The notes: generated from the sequence alone by a model not told the origin. DNA of 64,000 bases from Balneolaceae bacterium (GCA_007693395.1 REDS01000117.1:1-64000); one strand, 5' to 3'; counted from the stretch's first letter, positions 28,148 through 38,712 are shown. Program-made: numbers and translations.

Positions 28148-29002
28148 TTATTGTTGAAGTAACATTAACGGATTTTGAGGTGTGCCATCTTTCCACAATT
28201 CTAAGTGCAGATGCGAGCCTGAGCTCAATACACCGCGATCGCCTACAAGGCCAAGAATATCACCCTGCAGCACAAAGTCACCCTGATCTTTTAACAGGCG
28301 TGCTCCATGTTTGTAAACACTCATCATACCATCGGCATGCTGAAGGTAAAGAACATAACCATAATTTATGGTCCAAATTGCAGAAACTACAACACCATCT
28401 GCTATAGCTCTAAATTCAGAATTTGTTTCCGCTGCGATGTCTATTCCATAGTGCCCGTTCTCCACAGAAAAGCGTTGCGTTATGGACCCATCAATAGGGA
28501 AAGGCGCCGGAAAAGATAACTCCCGTTCTAACCGTGAAGAAGAAATTATCTCGTGCCTGGTAAGCATCTCGAAGGTATTGGCTGATGATCCCTCTAAAAA
28601 AAAACTTCTGTCATCGTAAGCAAAATTCAGCATGGGCCTTTGTTCCACTTCAAAAAGAGTATCAGGTACGGTTCGCACAAATCCTTTTAAATCATTGAGC
28701 TGTACATCCCGGGCATATAATGAATCTTGTAGTGCAGTAACTCTATCACTAATCTCAATTACCTGATCGCGAAACCTGTCGTCCAGCCGCTGCTGATAAA
28801 TTGAACTTAACGGAGTAATATAAAAAATGGCAATTGTAAAAATAATGGCTGCTGTGGTTACAGATACAAGCAATAAAATTGCATCCAGCGATTTGAGTTT
28901 GAATGTTTTTGCTGCATCGGGATCGTTTTCATCAAAAACGATTACCGTTACATCACCTTCTTTTTCTGATAGTATTTTTTTTAAAAATTGCCACATACTC
29001 AA
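28148..29002 (-). CDS. M23 family (LytM) metallopeptidase, membrane-anchored
   Basis: TM then coiled region then HYGIDIAA and HLHLELW metal-binding motifs. Confidence 0.92.
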   Translation of the reverse strand: MSMWQFLKKILSEKEGDVTVIVFDENDPDAAKTFKLKSLDAILLLVSVTTAAIIFTIAIFYITPLSSIYQQRLDDRFRDQVIEISDRVTALQDSLYARDVQLNDLKGFVRTVPDTLFEVEQRPMLNFAYDDRSFFLEGSSANTFEMLTRHEIISSSRLERELSFPAPFPIDGSITQRFSVENGHYGIDIAAETNSEFRAIADGVVVSAIWTINYGYVLYLQHADGMMSVYKHGARLLKDQGDFVLQGDILGLVGDRGVLSSGSHLHLELWKDGTPQNPLMLLQQ

Positions 29003-29030
29003 TTAGCAAAAAGCATAGCTCTGTCCCGCA

Positions 29031-30506
29031 TTATGATACTGAATAGTTCGGGGCTTCTTTTGTGATTTGAACTGAGTGCGGATGATTCTCCTTGTAACTT
29101 GCCGCCGATATCTGTACAAACTCAGCTTTTTTAAGATCATCTATAGTGGCGGCACCAACATATCCCATTGCTGCACGGAGCCCCCCCGACATTTGATGAA
29201 CCACTTCACTCAAATAGCCTTTGTATGGCACGCGTCCTTCAATTCCTTCCGGAACAAGTTTCAAATCGTCCTCAACATCCTGGAAGTATCTGTCTTTTGA
29301 ACCTTTCGCCATCGCTCCTAAACTTCCCATTCCCCGGTACGATTTGTACTTTCGTGATTCATATATAATCGTCTCACCAGGGCTTTCATCAACCCCGGCA
29401 AACATAGAGCCCATCATCACGGCATCTGCACCACCTGCAATCGCTTTTGGAATGTCTCCAGTTTGCTTTATACCGCCATCTGCAATCAAACCGATATTCT
29501 TTTTCGAAACAAACTCCGAAATCTCCATTACGGCAGAAAGCTGAGGTACACCAACACCGGTAACAACCCGGGTGGTGCAGATTGAGCCGGGGCCAACTCC
29601 AACTTTTACCACATCAGCTCCGGCTTCAACAAGTGCTTCAGCTGCTGCTCTGGTAGCAATATTTCCGCCCACAACATTCAGATCTTTATATACTCCTTTA
29701 ATTTGCTTAACCATATTCAGAACACCTTCTGAGTGGCCATGCGCTGTATCTACTGTAATGAGATCCACACCCGATTCAACAAGCGCATCAACCCTGTCAA
29801 GCGTATCCGGTGTTACCCCAACTGCGGCTCCAACCCGCAGCCGTCCCATATCATCTTTACATGCATTGGGGAAATTCATTTTTTTCTCGATATCTTTAAA
29901 TGTAATAAGGCCAACAAGAATCTTATTTTTATTTACAATCGGTAGCTTCTCCACTTTGTACTGTTGCAAAATTTCTTCAGCTTCATCGAGGCTGGTATTC
30001 TCTTTTGCGGTGATGAGATTTTCACTCGTCATAATGTTGCCGAGCTTCTTATCAACATAATGTTCGAACCTCAAATCTCTGTTTGTAACTATACCTATGA
30101 GCCTGTTGCCCTCTTCTACGATGGGGATTCCGCCAATTTTGTGCTTTCTCATTAGAGCGCGGGCATCTTTAACCGTTGCATCCGGCGGTAGTGTAACCGG
30201 ATCTACAATCATTCCGCTTTCACTTCTTTTTACCAGGCGAACATGCTCTGCCTGATCTTCAATACTCATATTTTTATGAAGCATGGCCATTCCCCCCTCT
30301 CTTGCAAGTGCAATCGCCATGCGATACTCTGAAACTGTATCCATAGCAGCACTGAGTATAGGTACATTGAGGGTAAGAGTTGGCGTGAGGTTTACTTTTG
30401 TATCTACATCCCTCGGAAGAACTTTTGAGTGAGCAGGTACAAGTAAAACATCGTCGTAAGTAAGTCCCTGGCGGGTAATACTTGAGAAAGGAGAGGGCTT
30501 CATCAT
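29031..30506 (-). CDS. guaB: IMP dehydrogenase
   Basis: [15 protein letters not shown] pair, [20 protein letters not shown] active-site loop. Confidence 0.98.
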   Translation of the reverse strand: MMKPSPFSSITRQGLTYDDVLLVPAHSKVLPRDVDTKVNLTPTLTLNVPILSAAMDTVSEYRMAIALAREGGMAMLHKNMSIEDQAEHVRLVKRSESGMIVDPVTLPPDATVKDARALMRKHKIGGIPIVEEGNRLIGIVTNRDLRFEHYVDKKLGNIMTSENLITAKENTSLDEAEEILQQYKVEKLPIVNKNKILVGLITFKDIEKKMNFPNACKDDMGRLRVGAAVGVTPDTLDRVDALVESGVDLITVDTAHGHSEGVLNMVKQIKGVYKDLNVVGGNIATRAAAEALVEAGADVVKVGVGPGSICTTRVVTGVGVPQLSAVMEISEFVSKKNIGLIADGGIKQTGDIPKAIAGGADAVMMGSMFAGVDESPGETIIYESRKYKSYRGMGSLGAMAKGSKDRYFQDVEDDLKLVPEGIEGRVPYKGYLSEVVHQMSGGLRAAMGYVGAATIDDLKKAEFVQISAASYKENHPHSVQITKEAPNYSVS

Positions 30507-30582
30507 TAAATAAATCGCTTGGTTTACATTTCAGTAAAGATAAAAAAACCATCACAACTTATTTTCCCTTTATTCGCAAAAA

Positions 30583-30903
30583 CTAAAGCTTTGTTATGCT
30601 CACCGATTCAAGCGCCGTTTCGAGCGAACAGATACCATCGATAAAGCTTTTCACCCAGAAATCCACACTCTCTCTGCGGCGTTGTACGTACGCACAATTT
30701 GTTGAGTACCTCCCATGAAGTTCGTCATAGTAGGCTTTCACATCATCTTTTACGGCAAGTTTTAACTCTGCCGGAAGGTTGCCCCATCCAAGCAGGTGGA
30801 ACATCTCTTCTGTTTTAGAATGATCTTCTTTGGTTTTCTTAAAAATTTTGAGAAGTGGTGTTACCGGGACTGTTCGTACTCTGGTTTTTTTTGCTGTATT
30901 CAT
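30583..30903 (-). CDS. Hypothetical protein, 106 aa
   Basis: ORF with GGAG Shine-Dalgarno (CGGAGTAAATCATAATG); no family recognised. Confidence 0.6.
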   Translation of the reverse strand: MNTAKKTRVRTVPVTPLLKIFKKTKEDHSKTEEMFHLLGWGNLPAELKLAVKDDVKAYYDELHGRYSTNCAYVQRRRESVDFWVKSFIDGICSLETALESVSITKL

Positions 30904-30907
30904 TATG

Positions 30908-30941
30908 ATTTACTCCGTTTGTTTATCGTTCAGGAGTAAAT
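30908..30941 (-). promoter_or_regulatory. Inverted repeat that would sequester the Shine-Dalgarno of the 106-aa ORF
   Basis: Minus strand ATTTACTCC-(16 nt)-GGAGTAAAT, 9-bp arms, followed by CATAATG. Confidence 0.5.
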
Positions 30942-30954
30942 TAATGACCTACTG

Positions 30955-30970
30955 TGACACCTTAGTGTCA
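30955..30970. repeat. Dyad symmetry TGACAC-CTTA-GTGTCA
   Basis: Perfect 6-bp arms, 4-nt spacer, upstream of the 106-aa ORF. Confidence 0.6.
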
Positions 30971-30977
30971 TCCCTTA

Positions 30978-30987
30978 GGGGGGGGGG
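30978..30987. repeat. Homopolymer G10 tract (C10 on minus)
   Basis: Direct reading cccttaGGGGGGGGGGtttttaac. Confidence 0.9.
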
Positions 30988-31018
30988 TTTTTAACTCTTT
31001 TTTCTGGTCAAAAAAACT

Positions 31019-32314
31019 CTACAAACCCACCCGCTCAAAAATCTCGTCCACTCTTCTTGTATGATGGTTTAAATCAAATGCTGTATCTATTTCTGAAGAG
31101 GTTAAATTCTCTTTGATGGTTTCATCTGCCTCTACAAGATCGCGAAAGTTTCGTTTCTCTTCCCAGGCTTTCATGGCCAACGGCTGAACAGTATCGTACG
31201 CTATTTCGCGGGAAAGGCCTTTTTCGATGAGCATTAGCAGTAGGCGCTGGGAAAAAACCAGCCCATGAGTTTTCTCCATATTCTCAAGCATATTCTCAGG
31301 ATAAACCATCAATTTCTCGATTACACCTGAGAAACGGTTCAGCATATAGTCAAGCAAAATGGTGGCATCAGGCAGGATGATTCTCTCCACAGAAGAGTGT
31401 GAAATATCGCGTTCGTGCCAAAGCGGAACATTTTCGAATGATGAGATCATATACCCGCGCAGAACTCGTGCACAACCTGTAATATTTTCGGAACTTATAG
31501 GATTTCGCTTATGCGGCATAGCTGACGAACCCTTCTGCCCTTTGCTAAAAAACTCCTCGGCTTCCCGTAATTCAGTGCGCTGCAAATGGCGTATTTCTAC
31601 GGCAATTTTTTCGAGTGTGGATCCAATCAATGCCAGTGTTGCCATGTAGTGTGCGTGGCGGTCGCGCTGAAGGGTTTGCGTGGAAACAGGAGCCGGACTT
31701 ATACCGAGCCGCTCGCAGGTAAGCTGTTCTACTTTTGGCGGAATATGTGCAAAAGTACCAACCGCACCTGAAAGTTTCCCAAATTCAACACCGGCTGCTG
31801 CGTGTTTAAACCGCTCTATGTTCCGTTGCATTTCAGCATACCAAAGTGCACATTTCAGGCCAAAAGTTGTGGGTTCGGCGTGTACTCCATGGGTGCGCCC
31901 CATCATTACTGTTAGCTTGTGTTTCCTTGCTTTTTCTGCCAAGGCAGCTGTAAAACATTCGAGGCCGCTTTTCAGAAGTTCATTCGCCTGCTTAAGACGA
32001 AACCCGTTTGCGGTATCTACCACATCGGTTGAGGTAAGACCGTAATGAACCCACTTCTTTTCGTCACCCAATGTTTCTGATACTGCCCTTGTGAAAGCAA
32101 CAACATCATGCCGTGTATCTTTTTCAATTTCATGGATTCTATCCACATTAAACGTAGCATTTTGATAGAGTTTTTCAACGTCTTCTGCGGGTATAGTGCC
32201 TATCTGGCTCCATGCCCAGCATGCTGCAAGTTCAACTTCAAGCCAGGCTTTAAACTGGTTCTCTTCAGTCCAAATATCGGCCATTTCCTTGCGGGAATAT
32301 CGTTCAATCATCAA
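31019..32314 (-). CDS. purB: Adenylosuccinate lyase
   Basis: [39 protein letters not shown] signature. Confidence 0.98.
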   Translation of the reverse strand: MMIERYSRKEMADIWTEENQFKAWLEVELAACWAWSQIGTIPAEDVEKLYQNATFNVDRIHEIEKDTRHDVVAFTRAVSETLGDEKKWVHYGLTSTDVVDTANGFRLKQANELLKSGLECFTAALAEKARKHKLTVMMGRTHGVHAEPTTFGLKCALWYAEMQRNIERFKHAAAGVEFGKLSGAVGTFAHIPPKVEQLTCERLGISPAPVSTQTLQRDRHAHYMATLALIGSTLEKIAVEIRHLQRTELREAEEFFSKGQKGSSAMPHKRNPISSENITGCARVLRGYMISSFENVPLWHERDISHSSVERIILPDATILLDYMLNRFSGVIEKLMVYPENMLENMEKTHGLVFSQRLLLMLIEKGLSREIAYDTVQPLAMKAWEEKRNFRDLVEADETIKENLTSSEIDTAFDLNHHTRRVDEIFERVGL

Positions 32315-32320
32315 AAAAAT

Positions 32321-33811
32321 TTATTGGGTTGGTATTTTTAATATTGTTCCGGGCTCAATCATATCATCCAAATACACCTGATTAATTATGGCAATTTCTT
32401 CAGGGTCGATGTTCATGGGTAGTTGTGATGGCAACAGATCTCTGAATCGCCTTCGCTCAGTTGTTTGCAGCAAATCTATGGTAACCGGCCTGATGTTGAG
32501 AATGCGTTCATCCGTAAGCCGGCTGAATTGAGACGTGGTAGAAGCGAAATTCTCCTTAAAACTTTCAAACTGGTTTTGGGCAGAATAGTTGATGAATCGG
32601 TACACTCTGCCACCATATTCCAATGCATAAACATGTACACCAAGTGTTTGATTGCCATCTTCAACTGTAAAATTTGCTTCGTATGCAGGTATTGATCCGC
32701 TGCTTGTCCGTGAGCGCTGTTCAGTTGCTTCAGCATTGTTCTGTTCAAGAAATCGCTGAACAGATGCACGGGCGGTAGAAGATTCGTTATCTATCCTTAA
32801 AATCATAACGGCATCACCTTCGCCACTTACCATAACTACTTGTGTGGGTTGATTAATGAGCTGCCAGCCGCTCGGGTATGGAAATGTAAACTCCAGTTCA
32901 GGGTGAAAATAGAATCCATCCTCATGAAAGCCGTTTCGGGGGTTATTACCATAGGTTAACCCCAGCAGACGCTGCAGATATTCTTCGGTGTTATAAATTG
33001 TTTGTTCAAACCCCCTCTCTCTCCATTCCTGTGCCTTTCTGGGAATATTCCGCTCTCTCTCACCGGGATCGGGATGTGTTGAGAGAAAGTTTGGTAACGT
33101 CTGGCCAGAGCGTTCTGAAATTCTTCGAAGGCTTGTAAAAAAAGCTGCACCTTCAGCAGCTGCGTAACCTGTTTTTGCTGCATATTCTACCCCGAGCCTG
33201 TCGGATTCCCGCTCATGATTTCTGCTGTTACTCAGGAAAAGCAACTGGGCAGCAGTGCCGCTTATATTTAAAATACTTTCACCGGGAAGGCCCAACAGTT
33301 CCTGCCCTAAAATTGCGCCCCCTAATAAAACTACCGAACTAATGGTTTGCTGTAAACCTCTCTGCGATGCATGCCTTGCCGCTACGTGGCCAATCTCATG
33401 CCCTATAACCACAGCAAGCTGAGCTTCATTATTCATATGGGCAAGCAATCCTCTTGTTACATATACATAACCTCCCGGTAGCGCAAATGCATTTACAACG
33501 GGGCTATCAAGCACACGGAAATAGAATTCCGTTTCCCTGAAACGGTCGGCTGTTCCTTCCCGGCGCATGTGGCTGTTTCCCAGTATTTCGTGGCTTATAC
33601 GATCGAACCACTCGTTTATCTCTTCATCTTCATATAAACCAAATTCCGAAACAATTTCACGATCAACCTCCTGGCCAATTTGAATTTCCTGATCCCAGGA
33701 GTAGGCAAAGGCTCGTTTTGTACCTGTTATGGCACTCTCCTGAACCACACAGGATGAAGCAAAAATGAGGATTACAATTAGCGGACTAAAATAGGATATA
33801 AAAGTTCTCAT
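32321..33811 (-). CDS. M48 family metalloprotease lipoprotein with C-terminal LysM-like region
   Basis: Lipobox SSC; HEIGHVAARHASQRG; NHERESDRLGVEYAAKTGY; C-term NQVYLDDMIEPGTILKIP. Confidence 0.9.
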   Translation of the reverse strand: MRTFISYFSPLIVILIFASSCVVQESAITGTKRAFAYSWDQEIQIGQEVDREIVSEFGLYEDEEINEWFDRISHEILGNSHMRREGTADRFRETEFYFRVLDSPVVNAFALPGGYVYVTRGLLAHMNNEAQLAVVIGHEIGHVAARHASQRGLQQTISSVVLLGGAILGQELLGLPGESILNISGTAAQLLFLSNSRNHERESDRLGVEYAAKTGYAAAEGAAFFTSLRRISERSGQTLPNFLSTHPDPGERERNIPRKAQEWRERGFEQTIYNTEEYLQRLLGLTYGNNPRNGFHEDGFYFHPELEFTFPYPSGWQLINQPTQVVMVSGEGDAVMILRIDNESSTARASVQRFLEQNNAEATEQRSRTSSGSIPAYEANFTVEDGNQTLGVHVYALEYGGRVYRFINYSAQNQFESFKENFASTTSQFSRLTDERILNIRPVTIDLLQTTERRRFRDLLPSQLPMNIDPEEIAIINQVYLDDMIEPGTILKIPTQ

Positions 33812-33867
33812 AGCGTGTGATTATAATGATGTAGTAATAATACGGTATTACAGGGTTTTTAGCGTGA

Positions 33868-35742
33868 TTACTTCTCATCGAACATAAGTATTTCTCCTTC
33901 ATGAACTGAAACGAGCTTTAACATATGAATATAGAGATACAAGAGTGCATAGGCATCGAGAGTGCAATATTTTCGTAACACATTTTGAACGGATAATTCT
34001 TCTTTCGGGGCCAACAAGCCGGATTTCAGTGATATCCATGCATTCATCGCTGAAGAACCATCCACTATACCGCTGCCGTTTTCCTGAATGGATTCATAAC
34101 TTGAGCCCTGAAACAAGGCCTTCAGCTCATCATTTTTTGACAGCATCTTCAGTATGGGGCCTTCATCATTATTGATGATTGTTGCTTCCTTCTCGAGCTT
34201 ACGCACACTTTCAAGAACCTGTTTTAACCCAAGCCCATTTTCCTGATATTTGTTGAAGTAGTAATTTCGAATCCAGTCGCTGAGGTCGAAAAAGTGATCA
34301 AAATCTTTAAGGCCATTTCTGATCGAGATAAGTGAATCAATCCGCCCCGCATGCAGCATCGAATTTCGCTGCAGATCAGAAATCAACCGGCTTACTGCCT
34401 GCTTTTCGAATGGTGAGTATTGAATGATTGTGCCTTCAAAAATTCCCGGAATTTTTACCAATTCATCCGCAAACTGTTCGTGGGGATCCGGATTATCGGG
34501 GTCTGTATCAAGCCACTCATTCAGTTCAAAATTTCCATCATCAAAAAGAGTAATCCCGGAAAACTGAAAGTAAACCGGTTTATATGGGATATCTCCCCTC
34601 TTCATCGGTATGGCATAAGTTGATGCCTCGAAATCCAAAAAATGGAGTGGGAATTTCAGATTTTTGATGCGCTGCATTCCTTCCTTCACCCAAAGCAGAG
34701 GTATAGTCTCACCTTTTGATCGTAATATCTGAAGGTTCCGCCGTTGCTGCATGGTAATATTTGGCCCGCCATGTGCTTGTATATTTTCAAAACTGCTGAA
34801 CCCATCCGATATTTCAATCTGCTCACAGTACCAAATCTGTTTATCACAAAGATCACTGTTTCCATGGCCAATCAGATCGAACGTATGGTTGCCGGGCTTC
34901 TTCATTGCAACATCTTTAAAATGCTTACTCCAGCAGCTTAAAGTACGATCATGCTGCAACCTATAATTACAATATTTGCACTCTCTGCTCCTCTCAACTG
35001 CAGGAGGAGTACCGGAAGTGACAATTTTTTCAATTTCATTCATCACCACACCTAACCGCTTTCCTGCAAACTGTTTATGAACTACAGCAGCAGGCAATTG
35101 CTCTGAAAGCTCATCTGCCCCTCGCCCGGCTGTAACTTTCATAAACAAATCGTTGAAATTCTCTTTTAACTCTGAGGGTTTTTCCTTCAGCAATACATGC
35201 CGGTTCAGTAATTCCAACCCTGCCCTGAAATCTTTACGGGGAAAATAAAACTCTGCTTTAACAGAACCTGCTGGGTAACACTGTCTCAAAACTTCCATTC
35301 TGTAGGCTGCCTTCAGCAAATAACTGTTCTCAGCGCTGTTCAGCCCTACCTTGTCTATGTTTGATGCGCTGGTTCGCTTTCTCAATTTGCCGTGAATCTG
35401 AATCACGGTAAACTCATCTCCTCTTTTTACCAGAATCGGGATTCGAGTGAGAAAAAATCCAGCTTGAAGCACAGCACCACAAATTGCAATATCATCATCG
35501 GTTAGCCACTTTCGCGTCTCCTTAAGGGCAACGGCCGTTTCATTTGATGTATGCCGTACATTTGTAAAAAGAGTTGCAACAGCATCGCGGATATTTAATT
35601 TATTTCGCTGCCTGTAAACCGGCCGGGATGCATCGGGATAATCCTCGCTAATGAGAAAGGAGTATTTTAGCGGACAGCGTAATGTTTCAAGAAAAAAATG
35701 ATCCTTAATTACTCTTTCACTACGTTCTCTGCCCGGCATCAT
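33868..35742 (-). CDS. DUF2779-like protein with predicted DEDD-type nuclease core
   Basis: HFLDFEASTYAIPMKRGDIPYKPVYFQFSG; CKYCNYR cysteine motif; C-terminal LRKYCTLDAYALLYLYIHM. Confidence 0.7.
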   Translation of the reverse strand: MMPGRERSERVIKDHFFLETLRCPLKYSFLISEDYPDASRPVYRQRNKLNIRDAVATLFTNVRHTSNETAVALKETRKWLTDDDIAICGAVLQAGFFLTRIPILVKRGDEFTVIQIHGKLRKRTSASNIDKVGLNSAENSYLLKAAYRMEVLRQCYPAGSVKAEFYFPRKDFRAGLELLNRHVLLKEKPSELKENFNDLFMKVTAGRGADELSEQLPAAVVHKQFAGKRLGVVMNEIEKIVTSGTPPAVERSRECKYCNYRLQHDRTLSCWSKHFKDVAMKKPGNHTFDLIGHGNSDLCDKQIWYCEQIEISDGFSSFENIQAHGGPNITMQQRRNLQILRSKGETIPLLWVKEGMQRIKNLKFPLHFLDFEASTYAIPMKRGDIPYKPVYFQFSGITLFDDGNFELNEWLDTDPDNPDPHEQFADELVKIPGIFEGTIIQYSPFEKQAVSRLISDLQRNSMLHAGRIDSLISIRNGLKDFDHFFDLSDWIRNYYFNKYQENGLGLKQVLESVRKLEKEATIINNDEGPILKMLSKNDELKALFQGSSYESIQENGSGIVDGSSAMNAWISLKSGLLAPKEELSVQNVLRKYCTLDAYALLYLYIHMLKLVSVHEGEILMFDEK

Positions 35743-36782
35743 TCCACAATATTTACTTCCGGTGTGAGATCAACTCCAAATTTCTGAGAAACAGATTTCT
35801 GAATGGTAAGCGCATGGTTCCAAATCTCTTCGCCCGTAGCACCGCCGTGGTTCACCAGTACCAGCGCCTGATTTTCATACGTACCCACGTTACCAACTCG
35901 TTTTCCCTTCCAGCCAGCTTTTTCAATAAGCCAGCCTGCCGGTATCTTCACCTCATTATCTGAAATTTTATAACCGGGTATACCTTCATACTCTTCAGCA
36001 AGGGTTTTGAACAGATCTGTATCAACCACCGGATTTTTAAAAAAGCTTCCCGCGTTGCCAATCAGTTTGGGATCGGGAAGTTTCGATTTTCTGATTGCAA
36101 CAACAGCTTCAAAAACGTCTTTAATTCCCGGGTTTGAGATATCATGTATTTCGAGATATTCTTTCAGAGAACGGTATGAACTATTTATGAGGTGACCTTC
36201 TTTTGTTAACCTAAGCGTAATACCGGTAACAATTGCTCTGCCTTTCAGTCTGTTTTTAAAAATACTGTCGCGATATTCAAACTCACACGATTCTTTTTGA
36301 ATAGTTTTTTCCTCACCGGTTTTTGTATCGAAATAATCTGTTGATTCGAGTACATCCATAAGCTCAACGCCATACGCCCCAATATTTTGTATTGGTGCAG
36401 CTCCAATTGTACCGGGAATCAGGGCGAGGTTTTCAATTCCTCCAAAATTGTTTTGAACAGCCCACTCAACCAGTGTATGCCAGTTTACACCTGCAGCCGC
36501 AAAAATTGCAACTGATTTTCCATCTTCTGACTTGACCTTAATGCCATCTAAATCAATTTTCAGCACGGGTCGGCTGATATCTCTTTTCAAAAGCACATTG
36601 CTTCCGCCCCCCAGAATAAAAGGATCTTCACTGTAAAAAACTCCATCCTTAAATAGAGTATGTAATTGATTTGTGGAGCTGATCTTGATCAACTTTTCAG
36701 CTTTTGCCTTAACACCCAGTGTGTTAAGGCCGGTGAGATCTGCCTGTTGTATGAAAGGTACAGTTGGGGAGGTTTTTGCCAT
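35739..36782 (-). CDS. murB: UDP-N-acetylenolpyruvoylglucosamine reductase
   Basis: LGGGSNVLL, GIENLALIPGTIGAAPIQNIGAYGVE, GNAGSFFKNPV. Confidence 0.97.
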   Translation of the reverse strand: MAKTSPTVPFIQQADLTGLNTLGVKAKAEKLIKISSTNQLHTLFKDGVFYSEDPFILGGGSNVLLKRDISRPVLKIDLDGIKVKSEDGKSVAIFAAAGVNWHTLVEWAVQNNFGGIENLALIPGTIGAAPIQNIGAYGVELMDVLESTDYFDTKTGEEKTIQKESCEFEYRDSIFKNRLKGRAIVTGITLRLTKEGHLINSSYRSLKEYLEIHDISNPGIKDVFEAVVAIRKSKLPDPKLIGNAGSFFKNPVVDTDLFKTLAEEYEGIPGYKISDNEVKIPAGWLIEKAGWKGKRVGNVGTYENQALVLVNHGGATGEEIWNHALTIQKSVSQKFGVDLTPEVNIVE

Positions 36783-36784
36783 AT

Positions 36785-38173
36785 TTACTCGGGTTCAACC
36801 TGCTGTGCAGCAATTGGTTTTACCCTCAGTTTTTTCACACGGTTATTCTTTACCGAATGCACGGTGAGCTCAAGGTTTTTATACGTAATTCTCTCACCTA
36901 CATTGGGTATGCGTTCCATCAGGTGATAAACAAGGCCACCAAGTGTTTCAAATTCATCTTCTGAAGTTGAAATCTCCGTACCAAGAATTTCGTCAAGATC
37001 GTCCAGGTCTATTTTTGCATCAAATACGTACACGCCATTTTTAAACTTCGTGTAGAGCTTTTCCTCTTCTTCATTGTATTCATCCCGGATGTCGCCCACA
37101 ATTTCTTCGAGAATATCATCAAGTGTTACGATTCCTTCTGTGCCACCGTACTCATCCACCACAATGGCTATGTGGGTTTTTTCGTGCTGAAAATCCCTGA
37201 GAAGGTCGTCCAGTTTTTTTGTGGCCGGAATAAAAAGTGCTTTTCTGGCAATCGTTTTCCAGTTGATGCCACTTTTATCCAGGTCGGTATTAATGTAGGG
37301 CAGAACATCTTTTGAAAAGATTACGCCAAGCATGTTATCCAAGTCATTTTCATAAAGCGGCATTCTCGAAAGGCCTTTTTCCTGAATAAGGCTGATTACT
37401 TCCGGCAACGTGGCATCGGCAGAAACAGCCACAATATTCACCCGGGAAGTCATGATTTCACGGACTGTGGTATTTCCAAATTCAATAACATTCTCAATTA
37501 TTTCACGCTCATCACCTTTTAAGGAACCCTCTTTTTCGCTCATCTCAGCCATAGCCTTCAGGTCTTCCGCAGTCATTCTGTTGTCGGGTTTTGGGAGTGT
37601 ACGTTCCAAAGACATGGTACTCTCTGCAATCAGTTTAGAGATTGGGGTTAACAGAATAAAATGCACATAGATAAAATTGCACATTCGGCGGCTTACCCTA
37701 AGCGGATTGTTAATGGCAATCACCTTGGGTGTAATTTCACTCAAAATCAAAATCATGAATGTGAGTACAACAATCTCAATTGAATAGACAAGTGCAAGCG
37801 GTAATTCAAAGTGAATTGCAATTTTTCCGGCTATAACAGCCGCAAGAACCGAGCTCACAATATTTGCGAATGTGTTGCCTATTAATATGGTTGCCAGAAG
37901 TCTTCGCGGCTTATTCAGCATTTTGAATATGCGTGAATCTTTTTTTGCATAACTGCCTGTTTCCGAGAGCTTATCAAGCTGATTCACAAGAGAAAAGAAC
38001 GCCACCTCTGACCCGGAGAAAAGTGCGCTGATAAACAGTCCGAGCATCATGATAGTAAGCTCGATAGCAATCTCACCGGCGCTGAACACCTCTGCATGTT
38101 CGGCAATAAATAGTAGCAGGTATTTTGGCAGGATTAATATCGGATTTCCCGGAGGTTCGTCGAAGGTATCCAA
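36785..38173 (-). CDS. Hemolysin/CNNM (DUF21) transporter with CBS pair and CorC-HlyC domain
   Basis: DUF21 TM region, CBS domains ([13 protein letters not shown]), CorC-type C-terminal domain. Confidence 0.9.
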   Translation of the reverse strand: MDTFDEPPGNPILILPKYLLLFIAEHAEVFSAGEIAIELTIMMLGLFISALFSGSEVAFFSLVNQLDKLSETGSYAKKDSRIFKMLNKPRRLLATILIGNTFANIVSSVLAAVIAGKIAIHFELPLALVYSIEIVVLTFMILILSEITPKVIAINNPLRVSRRMCNFIYVHFILLTPISKLIAESTMSLERTLPKPDNRMTAEDLKAMAEMSEKEGSLKGDEREIIENVIEFGNTTVREIMTSRVNIVAVSADATLPEVISLIQEKGLSRMPLYENDLDNMLGVIFSKDVLPYINTDLDKSGINWKTIARKALFIPATKKLDDLLRDFQHEKTHIAIVVDEYGGTEGIVTLDDILEEIVGDIRDEYNEEEEKLYTKFKNGVYVFDAKIDLDDLDEILGTEISTSEDEFETLGGLVYHLMERIPNVGERITYKNLELTVHSVKNNRVKKLRVKPIAAQQVEPE

Positions 38174-38210
38174 AAATAAGGTGTTGGTTAACAGATTAAT
38201 TCAAAACGCT

Positions 38211-38251
38211 AAAACAAAAAAGGGTGACAACCCAAATTGAGTGTCACCCCT
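38211..38251 (-). terminator. Rho-independent terminator downstream of ssb
   Basis: GGGTGACA...TGTCACCC stem followed on the minus strand by CTTTTTTGTTTT. Confidence 0.75.
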
Positions 38252-38274
38252 GAAATTACAAAAGTTTGGAATGA

Positions 38275-38712
38275 TTAAAATGGCAAATCATCATCCATAT
38301 CATCAAACGAATCATCAATTTCAGCAGTTGCTGTCTGCTTATTTGATTGTTTTGATGACTGAGATGGTGCTCCGCCTCCACCACGGCTATCCAGCATTTG
38401 CATGGAGAGAGCTTTTATTTCAGTGGTGTAACGTTTTTGCCCATCTTTATCCTCCCACTCACGTGTTTGGATTGGGCCTTCAAAATAGGCAAGTGAACCT
38501 TTCTTGAGATACTCCTGGCAAATTTCGGCTGTTCTTCCCCAGGCTACTACTCTGTGCCATTCTGTTTTTTCCTGAAGCTCGCCATTTCTGTCTTTATATC
38601 GCTCTGAAGTAGCAACACTCAGCGTTGCAACTGCAGTATTAGATTGTGTGTAGCGTACTTCAGGATCTTGCCCGAGCCTTCCAATTATCATTGCTTTGTT
38701 TAATGAACTCAT
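38275..38712 (-). CDS. ssb: Single-stranded DNA-binding protein
   Basis: OB fold [25 protein letters not shown]...; acidic tip DDMDDDLPF. Confidence 0.97.
   Translation of the reverse strand: MSSLNKAMIIGRLGQDPEVRYTQSNTAVATLSVATSERYKDRNGELQEKTEWHRVVAWGRTAEICQEYLKKGSLAYFEGPIQTREWEDKDGQKRYTTEIKALSMQMLDSRGGGGAPSQSSKQSNKQTATAEIDDSFDDMDDDLPF

Noticed and set aside
28140-28196. Upstream extension of bactofilin ORF to 28196
   Set aside because: Would overlap the M23 coding region; internal ATG at 28139 aligns with the bactofilin N-terminus
29572-30060. 162-aa ORF antisense to guaB
   Set aside because: Ser/Thr/Pro-biased shadow ORF opposite highly conserved guaB
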